From Karalla daura (taxonomy: Eukaryota; Chordata; Actinopteri; Chaetodontiformes; Leiognathidae): a stretch of 64,000 nt of DNA. Positions 1-13,400 of this stretch are shown here, one piece after another. The position numbers and the translations under genes are program-made. The notes below the pieces were generated by a model. That model did not search any database. It worked only from the letters and a program-made list of their open reading frames with translations, and had not been told where the DNA came from. The first letter of the stretch is position 1, and the number at the start of each line of letters is the position of its first letter. The stretch spans positions 22,813,509-22,877,508 of the forward strand of contig CM055196.1 in NCBI GenBank assembly GCA_029224185.1. Direction: 5' to 3'.

Positions 1-1206
1 GTGAATCCGCTAAAACTCCAGGTCACGACCACTTTAGACAAACCTTTGCTCTGCTTTGTTTTGTTTAGTTTTCTTTTTTTTTTGTTACCAGTTGGATGGC
101 CAGAACGTGTGAACTCCGCTGAATACTCCTGTGTTGTACGATCCTGTCAGCTCGGTCCACCTGGCCCCCGTCTGTTCTGCAGCCTGCAGCCCGGCTGACG
201 CTCACATTAGAGATGCCCCAGTTTCTTCCACTCGGGCCTCAGCTGCTCTCAGATCAGCCCTGCCCCAGCCCTGAGCTTTGAACCAGCTCTCTGCTTTGAT
301 CAGCCAGGACGGTGGCGTCCGGGTCGCAGAGGCGGAGGGCTGCACTGTGATGCGGGCTGGGCCTCCATTAACCCCCCACAACCTGCCCCAGCGGCCCCAG
401 TCTGAGGGTTTGAAGCCTGACGACTCCTCCACTAATAGACATGGAGACATCCTAGACATACAGTTGGAGTTTGTCTCATCTTCTACGTGGATGAGTCCAT
501 TAATGACACAGTAGACGTTCATGACACCAAACACCTGTTTGGATCCTTCCATAGGTAAACAAGGTTGTTGTGCCTGGAGCATCGGGAAAGCTTGTAACAC
601 TTTGTGAGCAACTTCAGGTTACTTTGCACATAATGTCAATCTTTTTCCATGTTACACCTTTCTCTATTTCTCTCTCCGTCTCTCGCTCTGTCCGTCCTCA
701 GATCACGATCAGGGTCCGAACACCTTTAACTGGACTTCTCTTAACGAGACTGACTGAGTGGTAGGCCGTCCCCCCTCTGTCCTCTCTCTCTCTCTGGACT
801 CGTCTGACCTTCACACTCTCCATTACCTTGGTTTTGTAGAAACAGCTTGTGTCAGAGAGACCACATAAATCACTCCGGAGCTTGTTTTTTTTTTTTTCTC
901 AGGCCCACAAATGACTTTACGCTTCGCTGTCTGCCGTGCATTTTCATAATGATGCCTCGATGTGTTGCTGCTGTTGTTGTTCTGGGCTCTCTGGGGTTGT
1001 GGTGGTATGTGTGTGTATGTGTGTGTGTGGGGGGGGGGGGGTTACCATCTGTCCCCTCGTTTCCTTCCTACCTTGCCTCCTCGCCCCTGGCTGCCTGGGC
1101 GCAGCCCCCGTCGAGGGTTCCCCGCTGTCGGTTTGACACTCAGTCGGAGGACCATTAACCCGGGCCTCGACCTGCGTGATGCGGTTGCCATGGTAACGTA
1201 GGTGGG

Positions 1207-1207
1207 G

Positions 1208-1269
<62 letters not shown>
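1207..1269. repeat. (GT)n microsatellite
   Basis: Nearly pure GT dinucleotide run of about 63 bp in the upstream grm8 intron. A shorter GT run followed by a G homopolymer lies at about 1006-1040. Confidence 0.97.
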
Positions 1270-1271
<2 letters not shown>

Positions 1272-1375
1272 AGCATGTGCACAGGTGTGTGTTGTGACAG
1301 ATGCTGCAGGGTGGGGAGAGGAAACAGAGGTTTGTGCTGCCTGGTTGAGCTCTGTGAGCTCTGTGTGCCTCTGTA

Positions 1376-1378
<3 letters not shown>

Positions 1379-1427
<49 letters not shown>
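1379..1427. repeat. (GT)n microsatellite
   Basis: Pure GT run of about 49 bp, only 110 bp from the preceding GT tract. Confidence 0.97.
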
Positions 1428-1431
<4 letters not shown>

Positions 1432-1590
1432 TGTGCGAGAGAGAGCCAGCCAGAGTCTCGGGTAACTCAGCTGAGTCGATGTCTCTTCCTGCTGCAGCAG
1501 ACGGTTGGTTTCCATCCTAAAACGAGTTTCGTCAGTGGCGACAAAGTGATGATATAAAAGGTTTCACTTCTTCCTGCTGGAGCTCGATAG

Positions 1591-1594
<4 letters not shown>

Positions 1595-1639
<45 letters not shown>
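1595..1639. repeat. (CA)n microsatellite
   Basis: Pure CA run of about 45 bp. It is opposite in strand sense to the two GT tracts upstream, so an RNA from this intron could pair GU-rich with CA-rich segments. Confidence 0.97.
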
Positions 1640-1641
<2 letters not shown>

Positions 1642-4600
1642 TCACGTGGACCTTCTGATGCAGCTAAATGTGCATCGCGAGGTGAAATGAATCGATCACT
1701 CAGCTGCTGACTGGACAAAAAACAGGTGTTTTCATTTGAAGGTCACGTCTGCAAGTGATCGATAGTAAAATATTGAAACTAGTGTCCAGGAAAGCTGCAA
1801 AAGGTCAGATCACCTTCTCCATGAAACATCAGCACTCACATCTGGAAGAAAAATCTGGCATGTGGCATTTCCTCCTCATCCACATTTGTTACTGCTTCGG
1901 AGAGACATCAGGTGTCACTCCTGCAGTGATGTCACAGAGTCAAGGTTTTAAACTGTCTGAGGCTGAAAATCACTAAACAAGATGACACTCAGACGTCCTC
2001 GATTAGTTATGTCATTGAATATCATAAAAACCTAATTAAAAGCCTTTAACTGTGGAGACAGAGCTCTACTAGGCTATAAATATTATGTTTTTTGTGTTCT
2101 GGAAAGTTTCCTGCAGTCATAAAGTGGCAGCTCAGCTTCGGAGCCTGCCTCCAGTGGCCGTTAGTAGAACTGCAGCGTGTCGCTCCGTCTCGGTCGTCGA
2201 GGTTTGAACCGTTGATTCGATCAACGTGAACTCCCTCTGCTCCGCATCCTCGGCAGTGAACTCCACAGGAGGTGCAGGTTTAATCAGGTTTCGACCCATA
2301 AACAAATTTAATGCGGGTTTGCGGCTAGAGTGGTTTTATGACTTCATATTGCATTTTGCCTCCTTTATCTCTCTCTCTCTCTCTGCGATGGGATTTCAGT
2401 CGATAGCAGCTTCTGTGACGACCTCAGTCTCGTTTCATCTCTCTGAGGATCAACCTATGCTAGAACGTACAGTAGTGAGTGTGATTAGTTACTCTAATCT
2501 ACATTTATGTGTCAGAACTGAAGCGTTGGTGAGTCTCCAGTCGCTCCATCCAGTCGGGTTCAGACTGCAAACTGAGCCTCCAAAGACGCACCGCAGACAA
2601 AGATAACCACACAGGGAGAATCAATAGTCTCGAATTGACTCATAAACGCAGCACGCAGCGTAATGATGCATTCAGGGTCATCTTTCAGGACTGAGAAAGG
2701 GGGAGAGCGAGAGAAATGGTGGTGTTTCTCTTCGCTCTGCGCTCCATCGCGGTTAACCAGACACAGATGATCTGTTAATGATCGTCCAGCTGCTCCACGG
2801 TGAGGCCGCAGCAGTCACAACACTGCAGACATTAAGACAGATGACGTGAAAATACCCGACATGGATTCATCATCTGAGAGGAGAGGAAGAGCTCAGCTCT
2901 CCTCCTGTCAGGTGGGAGCTTCAAACTGACAAAGAAAAATGAATTTTGTAGTAATTTCTTGGAATCGTCTGCAGATTTACACATATTTCAGACTAATTCA
3001 CTCTAATTCCCTCAACCTGACACTCAATTTGATCCCTTGACCCTTTTATTGTCTTTTATGAGTTCATCGCCTCGATGATTTGAGAGAAAAATGCGTTGGT
3101 TATTTGCTTTTTCCTGTTTACGACTCACAGTAAATGTTCCCCCGAGACTCCAGAAGGTCAAAGGGCTCCAGTCCCGATCGATCCATTTATCCATTTATTG
3201 GATTTACATTTGTTTTTAAATGAAGCAGCATAATGAACAAACGCACAAAAGTGTCTTTTCAACATGCCTCTCCTCGTTTGCATCAGGCATCTCAACGTTT
3301 TGAACATGTTACGCATGTTTAGAGTCTCAAAGTTGATACGAAACAGACAGTTTGATAAGAGGCGATAGGAAGAGTGTGAGTGAGCAAACAGATGTAACTT
3401 CCTCCGTTTACTTACACTTACTTTGCTTTTAATGTGAAGTCTGAGTCCGATCTGTGACGTCAAGTTTAATCATCACTTCTCCGACTTTTCCCCCGCTTGG
3501 CTGGGGAGTGAAATCCTGTGACTCTGACGGCTCTTTTCTGCCAGATCATCAGACGAAGTCCTCGTCTACAAACTCCAGAGACGCTCGATCGATCCCAGAG
3601 AGCGGAGCGCAGAGTCGACATCTGCAGGTTTAACGACGGCTGATTGAATTATTACCGCAGTCCTTCAGACTGTGGCGGGAATAAATCCCCTCGTTCAGAT
3701 CATCTGCAGTTTGTCTGCGGTCGCTTCTCTGTAGTAAACGTCTGATGGCAGAAATATTGCGGGCGAGGATCTTTGTGCCGAAGCCAAACCTGTTAAAATT
3801 TTATGAGATGTGTTTAAATTTAACGTTTTTCTTCATAAAACACCATTTCATGAGCATCAGAGATGGAACAGGGTTGTAACCTCGTGGCTCAGTGTTTTTT
3901 TACGACTGAAAATCAAACTGTGCACAGCAGGTGAATCCTTTTAAAAATAGTTACTGTATTAATCCCTGAATTAACCCGAGAACTGTCTGATTAAAAGAAA
4001 CGAGAGCACAACATCCAGTTTTAGGTGGAACATGACAAGTGGAATTTAATGATTATGTTTCCCAATGATTCACTCTACTAAAGAACTTTGTTTGCTCATA
4101 ATGAGTCTGTAAAGACCCCAATAAAGTTCCTATTTATTAAGTTAGCATTTCTCTGAGTTCATACATTCATGGACTGAATAAGTGATCGCAGACCTGAAAG
4201 ACCCGTATTAGAAATATGAATGCTCATTGTATAACATCATCTCTTTGGTGCCTGTAAATCCTTCAGTTTGACAGATGTGAATCTTCTTACTCAGAGAATA
4301 CTCATATTACTTCATCCCAGAGTCTAAGATCTAAGCTTTGACTCTCCTTCTTTTATGTTTGTTGCAACATGGCTGCATTTCTTCGCACTGTTCCATCATG
4401 AAACCACTAGAAGACCAAAGCTGAACTCCGGAACCAGGGTGCATCTCAAATGAAAGCGTGATTCATCTCTGCTCCACAGAAAACTTTACCCAGGTTTCAC
4501 AGCAAATGACAAATATGTCTCTACAGCTCCCTCAGTGGCCAGAAATGAGTACTGCGGTTTCCCAGCTGTGCAGTTTTTCGACGTATGCATGTTAAGTTGT

Positions 4601-4663
4601 GAGGAAACTTCTTCCTCCTGGTTACTGAAGATGCCGTTCTTCCTCCTCCTCCTCCTCCCACAG

Positions 4664-4910
4664 ATGTACATCCAGACGGCCACGCTGACCGTCTCCCTCA
4701 GCCTCAGCGCCTCCGTCTCTCTGGGGATGCTCTACATGCCAAAGGTCTACGTCATCATCTTCCACCCCGAGCAGAACGTCCCCAAACGCAAGCGCAGCTT
4801 CAAGGCCATCGTCACGGCCGCCACCATGACCAGCAAGCTGTCCCAGCTGGCGGCCGAGCGGCCCAACGGCGAGGTGAAGACGGAGCTGTGCGAGGGCGTG
4901 GAGGCCAACG
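4664..4910 (+). CDS. grm8: Metabotropic glutamate receptor 8 (group III), exon for TM7 and proximal C-tail
   Basis: This exon encodes 82 residues plus one base of a Class C glutamate GPCR that couples to Gi/o at presynaptic membranes. The frame opens with MYIQTATLTVSLSLSASVSL (TM7), then GMLYMPKVY, carrying the PKxY motif at the end of TM7 in family C receptors. A basic tail QNVPKRKRSFKAIVTAATM follows, the segment reported in group III mGluRs to bind G-beta-gamma and calmodulin, and then RPNGEVKTELCE. Acceptor CAG ends at 4663 and donor GTGAGT starts at 4911, leaving phase 1. The RSFKA and RPNGEVK(S/T)ELCE wording fits GRM8 better than GRM4, GRM7 or GRM6, and the neighbouring pot1 supports grm8. 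The paralogue (grm8a or grm8b) cannot be decided, and grm4 remains a weaker alternative. Confidence 0.9.
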
Positions 4911-7900
4911 GTGAGTCGGGACGACCTGCTCAGATTGTTTGCTTTGGTTAATTTTATACGATTCATTCTCGTTTTATTTGCTCACAAGTCAGTCAAGGTG
5001 GTTGCACCACTGTGCATATGCTGTCTGAGTTGGTGTGTGTTGCATCACCTATGAAGTGAATAGAGAAGAGGTGCATTGATGAAAGAGAATAGAAACAGTA
5101 AGTTGTGTGTACACAATTAGAAAGACCAAAGATTGGTAAAAAATTTTGAAGCAGTAGTTTATGTGGAGTATCAGAGCTTAACTTCTCCATCGTAATGTAC
5201 TTTTATACATGTGCCTATATGTTAATATATGACAGAAACTTGAAACTCAAACTTTTGGGAGGTTGCAGATGACGGGAGCATGAATCTGCATCATCCAGAG
5301 TTTGTAGGTGAGACAGTGACATCACGGTGAATGCAGACTGGCCTGTCAGACACTAAAAGCTCCTCTTCAAAATGTGAGGACGCGTCTGCGAGCTAAGCAC
5401 GGCTCCGGTATCCTCTCCCTCCCCTTTGCTTTCATGTGCTTCAAATAACTCCCCCCGGTACCTGCAGGACGGCTAATAAAGAGCCGTAAAGAGGAGATGT
5501 GTGCCTCCAGTGTGCTGCAGAGCTGCAGATACAGACTGCAGACTGGGTGTGACGGCCCAGTCGCAGCCTTCAAAGCTGCACCTGCAGACAGACGTCACGC
5601 CCGCCGGACAACACCACTCACATGTGCCGGGAATCAGAATCCGTTCGACTTCATTCATGCCGCTGCAAAGGCAAAGCTGCTCTAACAAGTCTGGATTTTT
5701 CCAGCATCAAAAGACGGGATCTGGGAGCCTTCATCATCTGACAGCGGTTTAACCTGTGGAGGCACGGCTTGTTATTCTGCTGTGGGCAGCAGATTGCTCG
5801 GTAATGATGCGAGATACGACTTCCTCCTCCGTGTCCGCAGACTTTCAGCAGCGTCGTGTCTTTCTGCAGTGGTGACACAGTGGTCGAGCTGGTACCTGAG
5901 AGTCCAGGTCCCTTCCTCCCGGAGTATAAGAACATGCATGTTTAAGTTGATCCGGATCTCTAAAGGCCTCTTTATGCTCTATGCAGTAGACACATTTTTG
6001 TCCGTCTTCGTCTGGCTCCGTGCTTAGACTTCATATGTAATTTGCGTTGATGAATGAAGCTGAAGAAGTTAAGAAGGGGGGAGCTGTAGCTCATAGCCAT
6101 CTAAAAGTCTGAAAACAAGCTGTTGTCCAGATTAGGACTACATACAGTATGGAAGTGGCCTGGCTTCAGACTGTCATAAAAATAATATTAAAAAACCATC
6201 AGATATGGTTAACATCTGGCTAAAAAGTCCTACTTGGACCACTTGTTCTTGCAGTGTGAACATAGCCTTAATTAATTGCCCTCTCAGAGCGATGCCCCAC
6301 CCCCTCACTCGTCTCCTTGAGTCCCGGTGGGGATTGGACCTGAGTCTTGTTTGGACGTCACCTGAGAGCAGACCTGACTGAGCACAGACCGTCTACGGCT
6401 CCAGAGTCCAGACTTCAAAGCTTCAAAGCTGCGTCTGTGTCCGTCAGCATAACAGCGGGCGGCGTCGGCTGCTTGTTTACTCCTCAGAAATGTGCTGACT
6501 CGTACTCGCACGTTTAATCTAACAAACTGCAGCTCTCTGATCAGCTGCAGCGTCAACCAGGCACAAGGCTGGACTCCCTCTTTAATCCTGCAGCGTTGGG
6601 TGTGAACATTAAGTCTTAATATTTCTGGCACCCCCCCCCTCCTCGTCCCAGAGGGTGAATCCTTATTAGTTCTATGACCTTCCACTGCATGACGTCCTCA
6701 GGACAAGCCTTTGATTTCTACTGTTGAAGATCCAGGTTTGACTTTTATTCCATGATTATAATGATCACTGTGAGACACTAATCAGAGTTGACGGAGCTGC
6801 ACATCTGCTTTTCTAAAGGACAAGTCTGTGACGATCTTTCAGAAAGTAATCCTTGTGCAGCACAGCAGAGGAAACCAGCAAAAACCTATACATCCGAAGG
6901 AAAGTTGGCATTTTACTGCTCGAAACGCACTCTGGAGACTCCCTCGAGTCGACCCGTGACCTGGATCTGCCCCAGAGCTGACTCACTCAAAGATCTTTCC
7001 AGCATGTGTTGTGGAGGCTGGAGCAGGAGGAGTCCATAAAACGAACAGACGGCGGTGAACAAAACACTCAAGGAGTCGCTGGCAGGAAATGAAGAGATGC
7101 TGCGGGAAACATCTCCCTGGACCGGTGCAGCTCCACTCCCACAGTCTGCTACTGGAGCATTGCTGGTATCACTTACTGTAAAGGACCACAGTCCGCTCTA
7201 AGCTTCTGACCACCGACTGCAGATCAGCTCGGACTTCCTGAACGCTTCAGTCCGAAATGCCCGGTGTGGCAGTTTAACAGCTTCCAGGTCATCGATTCTC
7301 TAAGCCCGCGTTTTCCTCTGTGGTCTTTCCACTTCTGCTGAGGAGGGAATAAGCTCCGAGGCTCCTCCAGTCCTGCTTCGTCATTCCAGTGGTTGGACTC
7401 AGCTGCAGGGTGAGGAACCCAGCGTATCTGCTGGACCTTGACTCTTCTTCTCTAACCCTTGTGATCCTCACCTCCTGCTCCTCACGTGACTCCATCAGTC
7501 TGAACACACCATGTCACATGTTGCTGATTGATCGGCTGCAGAAGCTTCTGCTCTTTTCACAGTTCACTTTCACCTGCCTCGCATCTCGACACATGCAACA
7601 CGCTCATGGTGTTTCACAGTTTCCAGCTTTTGCAAGCAGCCGCGTCATTAACCCAAACCCCTCGAACATAGAGAGGCCTCTGAACCACGCAGCCGGTCAT
7701 AAAAACCTTCATTAGATACGTTTTTAGACATGCAGGTTGGGTTCTGGAGGGCTTAATCTATACATGGTGAGGCAAATGAAATAATGTTATGGTTTTTTGG
7801 TTTGAGTTCAACACTGAAGTTTGTGCCTTCAGTGTTTCCGTAGTAAGTGCAGACAACAGGAAGTCAGAGACGGACAGAAAAGACAGTTACACATCCTTCT

Positions 7901-8056
7901 TTTATTCTTTGCTATATGGCCCGAAAATCGTTTGCCTGCTGGATTAGAGATGTTGTAATCCTGCATTTAGAGAACAAGAAAAGTACAAAATGGCAATCTT
8001 CATTAAGTAAATATGTAAATGAGATAAGGAGCGGCTGTTTTCTCCTCTCTCCTCAG
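4911..8056 (+). other. grm8: grm8 last intron
   Basis: A 3.1 kb intron bounded by GTGAGT at 4911 and a pyrimidine-rich acceptor ending in CTCAG at 8056. It joins a phase-1 donor to an exon starting with two bases, which restores a GTG codon. It contains mostly unique sequence. A segment near 6.06-6.28 kb shares a motif (AAGTGGC followed by TTCAGACTGTCA) with about 20.95 kb and may be a degenerate dispersed repeat. No alternative mGluR8b-type terminal exon was recognised. Confidence 0.8.
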
Positions 8057-8106
8057 TGCCTCCGACTAAAAACACCTACGTCAGCTACACCAACCACGCC
8101 ATGTGA
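8057..8106 (+). CDS. grm8: Metabotropic glutamate receptor 8, terminal coding exon
   Basis: The last 16 residues, read after splicing from 4910: V (split codon), then PPTKNTYVSYTNHAM and a TGA stop at 8104-8106. It matches the conserved C-terminus of the long (a-type) splice form of group III receptors, where human GRM4 ends TYVTYTNHAI and human GRM8 ends TYISYSNHSI. The acceptor tract TCTCCTCTCTCCTCAG directly precedes it. With the upstream exon it gives a 98-residue C-terminal fragment in one open frame. The terminal residues resemble GRM4 somewhat more than GRM8, so the paralogue call rests mainly on the preceding exon and on synteny with pot1. Confidence 0.9.
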
Positions 8107-8645
8107 GGAGGAGGAGGAGGAGGAGATGCCTCGGACGCGAGGAAGAGTCCACGGCCCCGGACGGAGGCGCTCTGAGCAACGTGCACAACGGGACAAAGTG
8201 AAACCAACGCGTCTGTCGTGTTTTTCTGTTTACAGCCAGCTCGGACCAGGCCGGACTGACACCGACAAACACGTCGCTCCCAGACTGTGAAGGAGAGGAG
8301 GACGAGGAGACCTGGGGAACACAAAAAAAAGAGAAAAAATCATTAAAACTAGTCGTTAAAGGAGAAAAACAAACAAAAAAAGAAATTGTGGGGACCAATT
8401 ATATTTGTTGTTATTCTAATTGTACGTTTGAAAAAAAAAAAAAAGAAACTTGTGGTTGTGAAAACTTTCTGATTCCTGTCTCATGTCGTGCGTCCGTCGA
8501 CCTGCATTATGAGATGAGTCTGTCGCTGTTTCCGGCTCAACGAAGCTTCCGGTTGTGAATCGTCTAAATGCCATGGTTGGATTGAAGCATGCTGTTTTTT
8601 TATACAAATGATCTATTTATAATAAAGGAATGTTTCACAATCTGT
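8107..8645 (+). other. grm8: grm8 3' untranslated region
   Basis: Sequence from the stop codon to just past the AATAAA signal at 8621. It begins with a (GAG)n-like purine run (8107-8126) and contains A-rich stretches near 8320-8450. The true cleavage site is inferred from the hexamer and the T/GT-rich sequence that follows (TGTTGCAC..TCTGTCTTGTCTG). Confidence 0.6.
8621..8626 (+). terminator. grm8: Polyadenylation signal AATAAA for grm8
   Basis: Canonical AATAAA about 515 bp after the stop codon, followed within 15-40 bp by GT/T-rich sequence typical of a downstream element. A second AATAAA at 8942 could act as a distal site. Confidence 0.6.
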
Positions 8646-10641
8646 TGCACGATTCTGTCTTGTCTGAGCTAAAACAAGAAAATGTTTTCCTGATCTCTGA
8701 TCGAACTCCTCAGGAGGGAATTTATTTATCTATTTATACTATTTATTAATAGAAATACAGATTTTTCCACATGTTCAGTGCATTAGTAAAGTTACTCTGC
8801 ACAGCGAATGAATGTCTCTATCCAAGTGATGATAAAAGCAACATATTATCATATTATATATTATCTTTTATGGTCAGGTATTTTAGTATTTTAGAGATAT
8901 TTGTCAGGACCAAACTTGCAGGAAAGCCTCTAAAATTCCACAATAAAAGATGTTAGTATAAAGTAGAATCATTTTATTTTCGGCTTTACTATTAATAGAA
9001 ATACAAATGGGCGTTCGGCTGAACTTTTTTCCACATATTGAGTACGTTTTTGAAGCCACATTTAAAACGTATCTAAGCAATGAAAATGAGAAACTCTATT
9101 ATACTACATTATGTTACATCATGTTATGTACTTGCAGAAAATCTTCTCTAAAAGTGTGTGTAAAGACGCTGCTTTAAAGTGGATGAATCGTCTTCGTGGT
9201 GTGAATCGAGGCTGAAACGAGACGTGAGGAGGGGCAGAAAGTGGCAGCAGACTCCGCTGCAGAGCAGGAAGTGAACAGGGCCTCGACTCGTTCTGGATTT
9301 GACCTTTAACATCCCGCCGACCCACGTGTGGCGGGGAACTTGGCGCAGCGCCGCCTCATTACAGACTTAAAAAGAGAGAAAAAAAGAAAAGCAGGCAGTC
9401 GATGGGATCAATACTGTGCAGAGGAACAGGAGAGGCCGGATCGATCGGAGCTGCCAGCGAGAGCTCCTCATGCATGTAATGAATATTTCTGCATCTGCAG
9501 GCAGAGCCCAGGACGACAGGCCGCGTCTGAGGCATGAAGCCTGCGGGCTGCACGGCCTCTCATTTCCCCCAACGCGGCTCTGCTTTCCGAAAGAGAAGAA
9601 CGTCCGTCTCCGCGCCCGGAACGAAACCACAGAGGAGCTCCCGATCTTTGCTCTTCCGTCTGATCAGGTGTTTGCTGTTAAATAGTTTCAGCTCCTCCGG
9701 GGGGAGGGAGGCGGCTTCACGCTCCGTCGAGCTGCTCAGATTCTGTTCAGCTTCAGGAGGCGCCGCCTCACATGCTGCAGAATGAGAAACATGGAAAAAC
9801 GTTTTAAAATCGCACGTACGTTTTGCTGGAAACCAGAGAAGAGCCATTCATGTAGGTTTTCTGAGCATCTTCGCTATCACATGGATTCATTCGACATTCC
9901 AGAGAAAAGTTGAAAAGTGGAAAAGTGCCTAAGGTCAGAATAATCATAGAACGTGGCAGCAGAGGGACAAACTTAGAAGACAAACTTACCGACTAATGAA
10001 AGCGTGGATTTCATTTTATTCATGTTTGTGTCAATTTAAAGAAAAACAATGCATTATATTTAACAATAATATAATATAATGATAATATATGATGAATAAT
10101 AACATTGGTTAAGTAAACATACAGTATAACTACAATTCAACAATTCTATTAATTTGTTTATTTGTCTTAATCAATGCATATTAATCTAGATTACATATTC
10201 CATTATGTTCTAGCTTATTTTGGCATAAAAATGCCTTCAGTTTGCAGATGCCTTACCACTGATGTTGTAGTGCAGCAATGCATCAATGCAAAATGCATCA
10301 GAATGGTGAAGAAAGATTTCTTCACTTTTCAATTTTTCACACTTATTGGAGTTCATCATTGTCAGCCATGTTCGATTAACCAGTGAGACCACCGTACCGT
10401 CTGTTCTTCTACAGAACTCAGCAGAACGAGCAGTTTGCTCTGAACAGTCTCCAAACCTGCATTCATAGTTCACTCCCAGTGAAGCTAATCGTTTCACTGT
10501 CGTCCTGTTTGTGCTCAGACCGAGCAGGCCTCGAGGTGAAGACATGGAGGACGACTTCCTGTGTCGGACCAGAGGATCCATTAGCAATAATCAATGATCA
10601 TCATGAGTCCAGGTGTCTCCAGCCAGACGCTGTGAGGAGAG

Positions 10642-10663
10642 GGAGAGAGAGAGAGAGAGAGAG
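10642..10663. repeat. (GA)n microsatellite
   Basis: Short pure GA run of about 22 bp. Confidence 0.9.
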
Positions 10664-10899
10664 GGAAGCAGAAAGGAGGCAGAGTGGTTGAATGGGTTCC
10701 CACGGAGGCAGGACCAGCCCAGCAGCCTGGCAGAACACACCGCCTGTAGTTTTGAAGTCGCTGCCAGGATGCAATCAGCTCCAGGCCCGATGCCGCCAAA
10801 ATAATCAACAAAAGCTAAATGAAGTTCCTCCCTCTGAGGAGTCTGAGTTAACAGGTTCAACTCGAGGTGGAGGGATGCATAGCTAGACGTAGCATAGAC

Positions 10900-11326
<427 letters not shown>

Positions 11327-12805
11327 GATAGACATTTCGTTAAACCCAAAATCAAAAGATTGTCCACAAACTCTCCACCTCCTCCTCCACCTCCTATTCC
11401 TCCAGTTTTCATTCCTGGCTGTCGTCTGAGGTTTCCTCTTCCTGGATGTGATGAGTCAGAGTATTTACAGCCTCGACGTGCGCGTCTGAGATCGACTTTT
11501 AATGGAAAACAATCCATAACCTGAAGCAACATTAGCACCCGACGCCACGGCTCATCACGCACACACGCGTCCTGCGATCTGCAGCTCGTCTCCAGCAAAA
11601 CGGCCCCCGACGCTGACACGACTTCCTGCAGCAGCAGCAGCACTAGCGTTAGCACTAGCGTTAGCATTAGCTTAATTAGCACGTTGACAGACGAGCGCTC
11701 TAGCCTTTTGACATTACTCAGCATTTTCACACAGAGTCCGTAGGTGGCCCCGGGGCCAAAAACTCCAAGAACTCGCTTTGTCTTAACCGAATCTGTATTC
11801 AGAGGGTACGAGGGAGCACAGATCAATGCAGACACCAGAGGAAAGCTTTCCAATTTCATCTCGTTCTGAGGCGAAGATCAACCGCTTGATTCAGAGCGGA
11901 GCAGCAACATGAGTCAGTCACATCAACTTCAGCTTAAATGATGTAAACAGAAATCACAAGACACCCGCGTGACAAGAAAGCAAAAGATGTCAGATGCATA
12001 TCATATTAGTGGAGGTGAATAATGACTAAAATGATGTTTGTCGTCAGGGTTTAATTTGTGTAAATATTCTTACGTTTAAACATGTTTAGAGGCAAACTAC
12101 ACAACTGCATCGTGTGCCTCCCTCTCAATGTTACCAGTTTCCAGTAACCCTAGAAATAGTAGTGAAAATAGTAATGTAAACACCCAAATTTAAACAAAAA
12201 ACTGTACTGTCAGTATAGGATGTTCTAGGAATATTGGCAAAACACTGCTCAATAGCAGTTGTACTTAAAGTAATGGACTTTATTTTTTAGAAATATCACA
12301 TGTGAAAAACTGTAATAGAGGTGCACCTGGTGTCTCTCCACCCCTCAGTTCTTTGTCTCTGGGTTTGTTGCTCAGATCTACACTCCGTCTCTTCTTTCAT
12401 CTCTTTCTCTCCGTGGAAATCCCCGATAGCGTACAGAAACATGAGAGTGTATGAAAAACGTGGGGATGCGCCTTTAAGCGCTCTAAATAGTCCCGCGGAA
12501 GAGGCAGCGACGTCTTCTATCAACACCCTCTGAGGGCAGCACAAGTCATTAAATTATCAGCTGTGCCGCTGAGAGTCTGTCACCTCCCATCGTCTTGATT
12601 CATCCCGACGACGGCTCCGGTGCTGCCCACGTCACCGGCTCCGCGTTCAGACGCTCTACGTGTTGTCCCGTGTTTTGTCACAAGCGAACCACCCTGTCAG
12701 CTGATTTCACAACTTGTCAAGCCCAGTCTATTCCGACGCACAGAAGAAGAGAAAAGTTTATTTTTACCCTCTCAGCTATCGATTCACGGCTCTGACGACC
12801 AGCAG

Positions 12806-12807
<2 letters not shown>

Positions 12808-12853
<46 letters not shown>
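12808..12853. repeat. (TG)n microsatellite
   Basis: Pure GT/TG run of about 46 bp. Confidence 0.97.
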
Positions 12854-12855
<2 letters not shown>

Positions 12856-12949
12856 CTGGCTGCAGGTGGGTTCAGTCCAACAGGATGTCATTCCTAGTTG
12901 CAAAGACTTTAAGGTGTGTCTTATGATATGTATGTAACGGGGGATGTAG

Positions 12950-13400
12950 CAAGGAATGCAACCCAGGAGCCCACGTCTGTATTAGCAGGGAATTTATTGG
13001 AGAGACCAGGAGTCGGGTGTTGTGAGTCTGAGGTTGTCAAGGCCGGGAGGAGCTCACAGAGTCGAGGGTCGGGACAGAGAACGTGGTTGAGGAGTCTGAA
13101 GCTAGTCGAGGAGCCGGGGAGCAGACAGTGGAGGAGGTCGAGATCAAAGGGCGGTCCGGTTCACCTGGGCTGGAGACAGAGACTGGAGTCGGGGGTAAAA
13201 CAGGTCGGGAACTGGAGCGGAAAGGAGTGAACTCCAGGAGTGAGTCGGAGTATCCAGGTAATTGGTAGCCAGGTGAAAGTGACTGGAGAAACCAAAACGG
13301 TGTGAAGTGGAGGTGGAGAGAGGTGAAAGGCTGTGACCAGAAAGAGGTGTGGTAAAGAGGTGGAGAGAAAAAGAAACCATATAAGGTGTCAAGAAACAAG
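12950..13400. other. Purine-rich GGAG/GAGTC-biased stretch, possibly repeat-derived
   Basis: The + strand is strongly purine-biased with recurrent GGAG, GAGTC and GGTCGGGA words, giving a Ser/Pro-rich 159-codon frame on the minus strand (13,037-13,516) with no recognisable domain. The bias and wording suggest an untranslated or internal part of a transposable element rather than a gene, but I cannot name a family. Confidence 0.35.

Larger units (their letters stand above)
1..4663 (+). other. grm8: grm8 intron (partial, 3' part)
   Basis: This stretch precedes the TM7 exon and contains no recognisable coding exon on either strand. In mammalian group III mGluR genes a large exon carrying most of the seven-helix domain lies immediately upstream; it is not found here and must lie left of the window. 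The stretch holds three dinucleotide microsatellites between 1.2 and 1.64 kb and ends in a pyrimidine-rich tract with acceptor AG at 4662-4663. The remainder is unremarkable AT-balanced sequence. Intron status is inferred from the position of the downstream exon. Confidence 0.75.

Noticed and set aside
5273..5340. Possible alternative terminal exon of the receptor (an open frame after TTGCAG with an early stop)
   Set aside because: The polypyrimidine tract is weak and the peptide does not resemble the known mGluR8b or mGluR7b tails.
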